Below, in pieces: positions 58,914 through 64,000 of a stretch of 64,000 bases of DNA. The notes beneath the pieces were generated by a model. It was not told where the DNA came from, did no database searches, and saw only the letters and a program-made list of their open reading frames with translations. The DNA is from Tabrizicola aquatica (GTDB lineage: Bacteria; Pseudomonadota; Alphaproteobacteria; Rhodobacterales; Rhodobacteraceae): assembly GCF_002900975.1 (NCBI RefSeq), contig NZ_PJON01000002.1:434001-498000 (forward strand). Reading direction: 5' to 3'. The stretch's first letter is position 1, and the number at the start of each line of letters is the position of its first letter. A program made the position numbers and the translations under genes.

Positions 58914-59942
58914 TTACTCGCTTGAGGACTTGGCCCAGAGGTTGATCGCCTTTTCTTCGGAGATCGAGTCGATCTGGGCCAGTTCCTCGGCCGTGAAGTT
59001 CAGGTTGTGGATCGCGCCGCAGCAGTCGGTCACCTGCTCGGGCCGGCTGGCGCCGATCAGCGCGCTGGTGATCCCGCCGTTGCGCAAGACCCAGGCCAGC
59101 GCCATCTGCGCCAGCGTCTGACCTCGCGCGGCGGCCATGTCGTGCAGCTTGCGCACCGAGATCATGGCCTTTTCCACCACGGCCGGGTCAAGGGACTTGC
59201 CCTGCGTGGCCCGGCTGCCCTGGGGGATGCCGTTCAGGTATTTGCTGGTCAGGATGCCCTGCGCCAGGGGAACAAAGGCGATGGAGCCGACACCAAGCTC
59301 GGCCAAAGTATCCTTCAGCCCGTCGGTTTCGACCCAGCGGTTCAGGATGTTGTAGCTGGGCTGGTGGATCAGCAGGGGCGTGCCAAGGTCGTTCAGGATC
59401 GCCACCGCCTCACGCGTGCGCTGGGAGTTGTAGCTGGAGATGCCGATATACTGCGCGCGGCCCGAGCGGACGATGTGGTCCAGCGCGCCCATCGTCTCTT
59501 CCAGCGGCGTGTCGGGGTCGAAGCGGTGGGAATAGAAGATGTCGACATAGTCGAGGCCCATCCGCTTCAGCGACTGGTCGCAGGAGGCGATGACATATTT
59601 CCGGCTGCCCCATTCGCCGTAGGGGCCGTTCCACATCAGATAGCCGGCCTTGGAAGAGATGATGAGTTCATCGCGCAGGCCGTTGAAATCGGTGCGCAGA
59701 AGCTCGCCAAATGCTTCTTCGGCGCTGCCGGGCGGGGGGCCGTAGTTGTTGGCCAGGTCGAAATGGGTAATGCCGTGATCAAAGGCCGTGCGGCAGATCG
59801 CCTGCTTGGTGCTGTGCGGCGTGTCGTGGCCGAAGTTGTGCCACAGGCCCAGGCTGATCGCGGGCAGTTTCAGGCCCGACCGGCCGCAGCGGTTGTAGGT
59901 CATCCGGTCATAGCGGTCGTCGCGGGGAATATATCGGGTCAT
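58914..59942 (-). CDS. Aldo/keto reductase, YghZ/MgrA type
   Basis: 342 residues, matching the L-glyceraldehyde 3-phosphate reductase (YghZ) subgroup: THFDLANNYGPPPGSAEEAF (with the catalytic Tyr), IISSKAGYLMWNGPYGEWGS, YSHRFDPDTPLEETM and SALIGASRPEQV. It uses NADPH to reduce small aldehydes such as methylglyoxal or L-glyceraldehyde 3-phosphate. The opening MTRYIPRDDRYDRM is extra to the core; a start at residue 14 (MTYNRCG) is possible. Confidence 0.92.
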   Translation of the reverse strand: MTRYIPRDDRYDRMTYNRCGRSGLKLPAISLGLWHNFGHDTPHSTKQAICRTAFDHGITHFDLANNYGPPPGSAEEAFGELLRTDFNGLRDELIISSKAGYLMWNGPYGEWGSRKYVIASCDQSLKRMGLDYVDIFYSHRFDPDTPLEETMGALDHIVRSGRAQYIGISSYNSQRTREAVAILNDLGTPLLIHQPSYNILNRWVETDGLKDTLAELGVGSIAFVPLAQGILTSKYLNGIPQGSRATQGKSLDPAVVEKAMISVRKLHDMAAARGQTLAQMALAWVLRNGGITSALIGASRPEQVTDCCGAIHNLNFTAEELAQIDSISEEKAINLWAKSSSE

Positions 59943-60027
59943 TGCAGCCTCCTGTTACCGGCAACATTTCACGCGCGGGCTGCGGCTTCAAGTTGCGGGG
60001 CGGCGCAAAGCGGGGGATGGTGGCAGG

Positions 60028-60876
60028 ATGAAGACCGTCCGCGAGTTGTGGGAGTTCCTGGTCTGCGTCTGGACGCGGGTCGGCGACGGGCATTTCGGGT
60101 TGATCGCGGCGGGCGTGGCCTTCTTTGCGATGTTCGCGGTGTTTCCGGGCCTTGCCGCGGCCATCGCGGTCTGGGGGATGTTTGCCGACACCCGGGTCAT
60201 CCAGGGCTATCTTTCCATCGCCGAACGCTTCCTGCCGCCCGAGGCGCGGACGCTGGTGCATGACCAGGTGATGGGCCTGATCACCGCGCCGCGGACCACG
60301 CTGCAATGGACGACGATCCTGTCCCTGCTCATCGCGCTCTACTCGGCCCGCGCGGGGGTTTCGGCGCTGGTGCAGGGGCTGGACGTGGTGCATCGGTCGA
60401 AGCCAAGGGCGTGGCTTTGGTCCTGGGCGGTGGATTTCGTGCTGACCGGGGCGCTGATCGGTGCGCTGTTCGTGGCGCTGGTCACGGTGGTGGTGGTGCC
60501 GATCCTGCTGAACTTTGTCCAGTTCGGCACCTTCGAGGCATGGCTGACCAAGGTGCTGCCCTGGGGCGCGATGTTCCTGCTGGTGGTGACCTGCCTGTCG
60601 ATCCTGTACCGCTTTGGCCCGAATGTGCCGGGCGGGTTCCGGTCGCCCTGGATCAGCGTGGGGGTGCTGGTCGCCTCGGTCGCCTGGGCGGGGGTTTCGA
60701 TCGGGTTCTCGGTCTACCTGTCCAACTTCAACAGCTACAACGTGTTTTACGGGTCGATCGGGGCGGTGATCATCCTGATGATGTGGCTGTACCTGTCGGT
60801 CTGGTCGGTCCTGCTGGGCGGGGCGATCAATGCGGAACTGGACGCGCGGATGCGGATGCGGGTGGCTCGTCGATGA
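60028..60876 (+). CDS. YihY/BrkB-family membrane protein
   Basis: 282 residues with six or so hydrophobic segments. GLIAAGVAFFAMFAVFPGLA, LYSARAGVSALVQGLDVVHR, RFGPNVPGGFRSPWISVGVL and YGSIGAVIILMMWLYLS are typical of the YihY/BrkB family. No function is proven; annotations as RNase BN are out of date. The ATG is preceded by AGG. Confidence 0.92.
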   Translation: MKTVRELWEFLVCVWTRVGDGHFGLIAAGVAFFAMFAVFPGLAAAIAVWGMFADTRVIQGYLSIAERFLPPEARTLVHDQVMGLITAPRTTLQWTTILSLLIALYSARAGVSALVQGLDVVHRSKPRAWLWSWAVDFVLTGALIGALFVALVTVVVVPILLNFVQFGTFEAWLTKVLPWGAMFLLVVTCLSILYRFGPNVPGGFRSPWISVGVLVASVAWAGVSIGFSVYLSNFNSYNVFYGSIGAVIILMMWLYLSVWSVLLGGAINAELDARMRMRVARR

Positions 60877-60933
60877 CTTCGTCACTTCTCGCAGGGATGC
60901 GACGAGGAGACGAAGTCGAACGAGGAGCGGGTG

Positions 60934-62598
60934 TCAGAAGCGGGCGTCGGGCAGGCCGCAGAACGGGTCAACCGGGCTTTGCCCCAGGAAGGGCGCGCGG
61001 CCAAGCAGGCAATCCAGCGTGGCGCGCTGCATCGTGTCCATCGTGGCATAGGCGTTGACCACGCAGGGCATCCTGGGCGCGTCGTACAGATAGTAGGGAT
61101 AGCCGAACGAGATCAGCGCGGTCGGCACCTGATGCCAGTGCCGCTGCATTGCGCCATGCATCCCGCCGGTCAGGCGGTTCCAGTCCAGGAAGATGCGGCC
61201 GCGGGTCAGCAGGGTTTCCTCGGCCATCACGAACAGCACCAGGTCAAAGTCGCGCGGGTCACTCTTGTCGCCGGGCTGGTGGACGGTGACGTCAAAGCCC
61301 TCGGCGCGCAGAAGGTCGGGGAAGGCCATCGGCATCCCCTCGCCATGCAGCGGGGTGACAATGCCGGTCGTGTAGACCAGGACGCGGCGGTGGCGCTGCG
61401 GGTCCAGCGGCAGGAGGCCCTGCACGTCCTTGACCAGCGTCGGCGCGCGGGCGGTCACAGTCTGGGCGAGCCGGGCGTTGTCGGGGTTGAACAGCTTGCT
61501 GCGGTCGGCAGGCTGGTGGTCCTGATGCAGGCCAAGTGTGGCCTTGAGGCCAAGGATGCGCACCATCGCCTCGTCCAACCGCGCCGGGGTCAGGCGGCCG
61601 TCGTCCAGCGCGGTCTCGATCCGGGCGATGTCGGCCTCGGGTTCGTCCGAGAACAGGATCACGTCGCAGCCGGAGGAGACGACCTGCGGCAGCATCTCGT
61701 CCCGATGCGCCCAGGCCCCGAAACCGGCCATCGGCGTGGCGTCTGACACGATGACGCCGTTGAAGCCAAGTTCCCCGCGCAGGAGGGTCTGGTTCAGGAG
61801 GGGAGAGACCGAGGCGGGGCGATAGGCCTCGACCCCCGCGTCAGGGTCATTCGCCAGGACATAGGCGGGCAGCGCGATATGGGCCGACATCACGGCCATC
61901 ACGCCGGCGTCGATTGCCGCGCGATAGAGGGCACCGTGGGTGGCGTTCCAATCGTCCAGCGACAGGGGGTTGATCGTGGTGACCAAGTGCTGGTCGCGGT
62001 CGTCGTGGCCTTCGCCGGGCCAGTGCTTGACCGTCGCGGCGACGCCATTGGCCTGCAGGCCCGCGATATGGGCCAGGGCGTGGGCCTTGATGCGGTTGGG
62101 GTCGGACCCCAGGCCGCGCGTTGCCACGATGGGCGAGCGGAAGAGGGCGTTGATATCGACAACCGGGGTGAAGGACCAGTTGACGCCGGCCGCCCGCGCC
62201 TCGACCGCCATGATGCGGGCGATGGTGGTGGAGGCCTGCACGTCGTCCACGGCGGCAAGGGCGAGGGGGTTCGGCACTTCGGTCCCGAAGGGCAGGCTCA
62301 TCCGGCTGCCTTCCAGGTCGGCGCTGACGAGATAGGGGATGGGGGCGGCGGCGCGCAGGGCGTCGAGCGTGTCCAGCTCGGCCCCGGCGTCGGGGCCGAA
62401 GAACTTGGTGATCCCGGCGGGGGCAAGGGCGGTGATGCGCTCCACCACCTCGGGCCCGGTGCCAAAGCAGATGTGGACGAAAAGCTGGCGCACCTTGGCG
62501 GCGCGGTCCATGCCCGCAAGGGTGGACCGCACCCAATCGCGCCCGGCCAGATCAAGGTTGAAGGGCGGGGCAGAGAGGATGCGGTCGATCTGGTCCAA
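60934..62598 (-). CDS. Glycoside hydrolase family 3 protein
   Basis: 554 residues, no signal peptide, so cytoplasmic. The GH3 N-terminal barrel is clear: VNWSFTPVVDIN, ATVKHWPGEGHDDRDQHLVT and the nucleophile Asp in GVIVSDATPMAGF. A C-terminal domain follows from about 390. The KHWPGEGHDDRDQH loop recalls the beta-N-acetylhexosaminidase/NagZ group, whose loop holds the Asp/His acid-base pair. Whether it cleaves GlcNAc or other sugars is open. It lies behind xylA on the same strand, with a large palindrome between. Confidence 0.85.
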   Translation of the reverse strand: MDQIDRILSAPPFNLDLAGRDWVRSTLAGMDRAAKVRQLFVHICFGTGPEVVERITALAPAGITKFFGPDAGAELDTLDALRAAAPIPYLVSADLEGSRMSLPFGTEVPNPLALAAVDDVQASTTIARIMAVEARAAGVNWSFTPVVDINALFRSPIVATRGLGSDPNRIKAHALAHIAGLQANGVAATVKHWPGEGHDDRDQHLVTTINPLSLDDWNATHGALYRAAIDAGVMAVMSAHIALPAYVLANDPDAGVEAYRPASVSPLLNQTLLRGELGFNGVIVSDATPMAGFGAWAHRDEMLPQVVSSGCDVILFSDEPEADIARIETALDDGRLTPARLDEAMVRILGLKATLGLHQDHQPADRSKLFNPDNARLAQTVTARAPTLVKDVQGLLPLDPQRHRRVLVYTTGIVTPLHGEGMPMAFPDLLRAEGFDVTVHQPGDKSDPRDFDLVLFVMAEETLLTRGRIFLDWNRLTGGMHGAMQRHWHQVPTALISFGYPYYLYDAPRMPCVVNAYATMDTMQRATLDCLLGRAPFLGQSPVDPFCGLPDARF

Positions 62599-62621
62599 GG
62601 TCGGCTCCTGCCGTGTAGCGT

Positions 62622-62710
62622 GACCCCGTCCCGGGCTTGACCCGGGACCTCCCGGGCCAAAGTCGGTGGCGATTGAAACGGAGGCCCCGGGTCAAGCCCG
62701 GGGCGGGGTC
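62622..62710. repeat. Large inverted repeat of CCCGGG-CTTGA-CCCGGG type
   Basis: Two arms of 30 bases (62622-62651 and 62681-62710) are near-perfect reverse complements; each carries CCCGGGCTTGACCCGGG or its complement. The right arm is followed by TTTTCTTTT. This is a dispersed alphaproteobacterial intergenic element. It separates xylA from the GH3 gene and may end transcription. Confidence 0.75.
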
Positions 62711-62723
62711 TTTTCTTTTGCCG

Positions 62724-64000
62724 TCAGACGTAGCGGTTCCAGAGGTTCTCCAGCCGCTCTTGCTTGCCGGACTTGGGTTCAGGCTCCAGCTTTTCGGCGG
62801 TGACGCGGGCGGCCGCTTCTTCAAGCGAGCCTTTCAGCATCGCTTGCGCCTTGGGGTCGTTCCAGCCGGCATAGCGGTCGGCCTTTGCGGCCTCCATCTC
62901 GCCCGATTCCAGCAGCGCGGCGGCGCATTTCAGGGCACGGGCGCAGGTGTCCATGCCGCCGACATGGGCGAGGATCAGATCCTCGGGGTCGAGGCTTTGG
63001 CGGCGGATCTTGGCGTCAAAATTGGTGCCGCCGGTGGTGTAGCCGCCTGCCTTGAGGATTTCGTAGAAGGCCAGGGCCTTTTCGGCGTGGTTGTTCGGGA
63101 ACTGGTCGGTGTCCCAGCCGGACTGATAGTCGTTCCGGTTCATGTCGATCGACCCGAAGATCCCCAGCGCGGCGGCGGTGGCGATTTCGTGTTCGAAGCT
63201 GTGCCCTGCAAGGATGGCGTGGCCCTGTTCGATGTTGGTCTTGACCTCACCCTCAAGCCCGAAGTCCTTGAGGAAGCCATAGACCGTGGCGACGTCATAG
63301 TCGTACTGGTGCTTCGACGGTTCCTGCGGCTTGGGTTCGATCAGGATCGTGCCCTTGAAGCCGATCTTGTGCTTGTATTCGACGACCTGCTGCAGGAAGC
63401 GGCCGGCGTGGTCACGCTCGGCCTTGAGGTCGGTGTTAAGGAGCGTCTCATACCCCTCGCGCCCGCCCCAGAGGACATAGTTCTGCCCGCCCAGTCGGTG
63501 GGTGACGTCCATGTTCGCCTTCACGGTGGCGGCGGCATAGGCGTAGACATCGGGATCGGGGTTGGTCGCGGCGCCGGACATCCAGCGGCGGTGGCTGAAC
63601 ATGTTCGCCGTGCCCCAGAGGAGCTTGGCCTTGTGGCCCTGCTGCTTCTCGCCGATGTAATCCGCGATTTCATTCAGGTTCTTGAGGGATTCCGCGAAGG
63701 TGGCCCCCTCGGGGCGCATGTCGGCGTCGTGGAAGCAGTAGAACGGGACGTTCAGGATATCGAACATCTCGAAGGCCACGTCCGCCTTCAGCTTGGCCAG
63801 CGCCATGCTGTCGCCGAACCACGGTCGGTCCAGGGTCTGGCCGCCGAACGGGTCGCCACCGGGCCAGGCGAAGCTGTGCCAGTAGGCGACGGCGAAGCGC
63901 AGGTGATCTTCCATCCGCTTGCCCATGACAACTTCGTCGGGGTTGTAGTGACGGAAGGCGAATTCGTTGGTGGAGGTCGGGCCCTCGTAGCGGATGGCGG
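62724..64000 (-). CDS. xylA: Xylose isomerase, N-terminus beyond the window
   Basis: About 425 of the usual 437 residues are present; the first visible codons read [20 protein letters not shown] upstream of the first in-frame ATG, so the true start lies a few codons outside the right edge. The enzyme converts D-xylose to D-xylulose. Metal and substrate residues are in [44 protein letters not shown] and GSIDMNRND, with [13 protein letters not shown] as the family signature. Confidence 0.97.
   Translation of the reverse strand, partial: AIRYEGPTSTNEFAFRHYNPDEVVMGKRMEDHLRFAVAYWHSFAWPGGDPFGGQTLDRPWFGDSMALAKLKADVAFEMFDILNVPFYCFHDADMRPEGATFAESLKNLNEIADYIGEKQQGHKAKLLWGTANMFSHRRWMSGAATNPDPDVYAYAAATVKANMDVTHRLGGQNYVLWGGREGYETLLNTDLKAERDHAGRFLQQVVEYKHKIGFKGTILIEPKPQEPSKHQYDYDVATVYGFLKDFGLEGEVKTNIEQGHAILAGHSFEHEIATAAALGIFGSIDMNRNDYQSGWDTDQFPNNHAEKALAFYEILKAGGYTTGGTNFDAKIRRQSLDPEDLILAHVGGMDTCARALKCAAALLESGEMEAAKADRYAGWNDPKAQAMLKGSLEEAAARVTAEKLEPEPKSGKQERLENLWNRYV

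Overview
The window is a GC-rich chromosomal segment of an alphaproteobacterium, most likely a member of the Rhodobacteraceae (Rhodobacter/Paracoccus/Tabrizicola-like). This is inferred from gene content and order: a MarR plus OmpR pair resembling petP-petR, the block HDAC-like/xseB/ispA/dxs, hslV/hslU, a DUF2125 protein next to a PmbA and a CysQ-like phosphatase, an NDUFA9-like dehydrogenase, and dispersed CCCCCGGACCCCC and CCCGGGTCAAGCCCGGG hairpin elements. No species can be named from the sequence.

Left region (1-15.9 kb) is accessory. Two minus-strand envelope genes (an M23 peptidase cut by the window edge and a secreted caspase-like protein without the expected catalytic His) face a plus-strand type VI secretion effector island: vgrG, an Eag-type DUF1795 chaperone, and a 1545-residue PAAR-Rhs protein carrying an AHH-type nuclease tip, followed by its probable immunity gene. 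Behind this active module lies about 5 kb of lower-GC DNA made of displaced Rhs tips, shortened or frameshifted copies of the Rhs core 3' end, and a row of immunity-like genes. This is an array of orphan Rhs toxin/immunity cassettes, and it is the most interesting part of the window.

From 15.9 kb to the right edge the sequence is mostly housekeeping. hslV, a membrane protein and hslU form a tight minus-strand operon beside rpsO. A Ca-binding RTX-type protein and a TetR/VOC divergent pair follow. pheS stands without pheT. A four-gene minus operon holds an enoyl-CoA hydratase-like gene, speB, a MscS channel and a HI0933-family flavoprotein. Next come DUF2125, pmbA, a cysQ-like gene, a DEAD-box helicase with a very long basic tail, tRNA-Leu(CAG), an NDUFA9-like gene, a diheme c-type cytochrome and uppP. 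gltD and gltB are separated by two unrelated genes. Then come a DUF1269 protein, mtgA, a GST, queG, the ohrR/ohr peroxide pair, an epimerase, ilvE, petP-petR, an HDAC-like gene, xseB-ispA-dxs, a proline iminopeptidase, ubiG, an aldo/keto reductase, a BrkB-like protein, a GH3 glycosidase and xylA (cut by the right edge).

Functionally the left part is an interbacterial competition module: VgrG is the spike, Eag the chaperone, PAAR-Rhs the tip and toxin cage. The rest covers nitrogen assimilation (gltBD), isoprenoid and ubiquinone precursors (dxs, ispA, ubiG), protein quality control (hslVU), cell wall recycling (uppP, mtgA) and stress response (ohr, mscS). No structural T6SS (tss) genes, transposase, CRISPR array or rRNA is visible.
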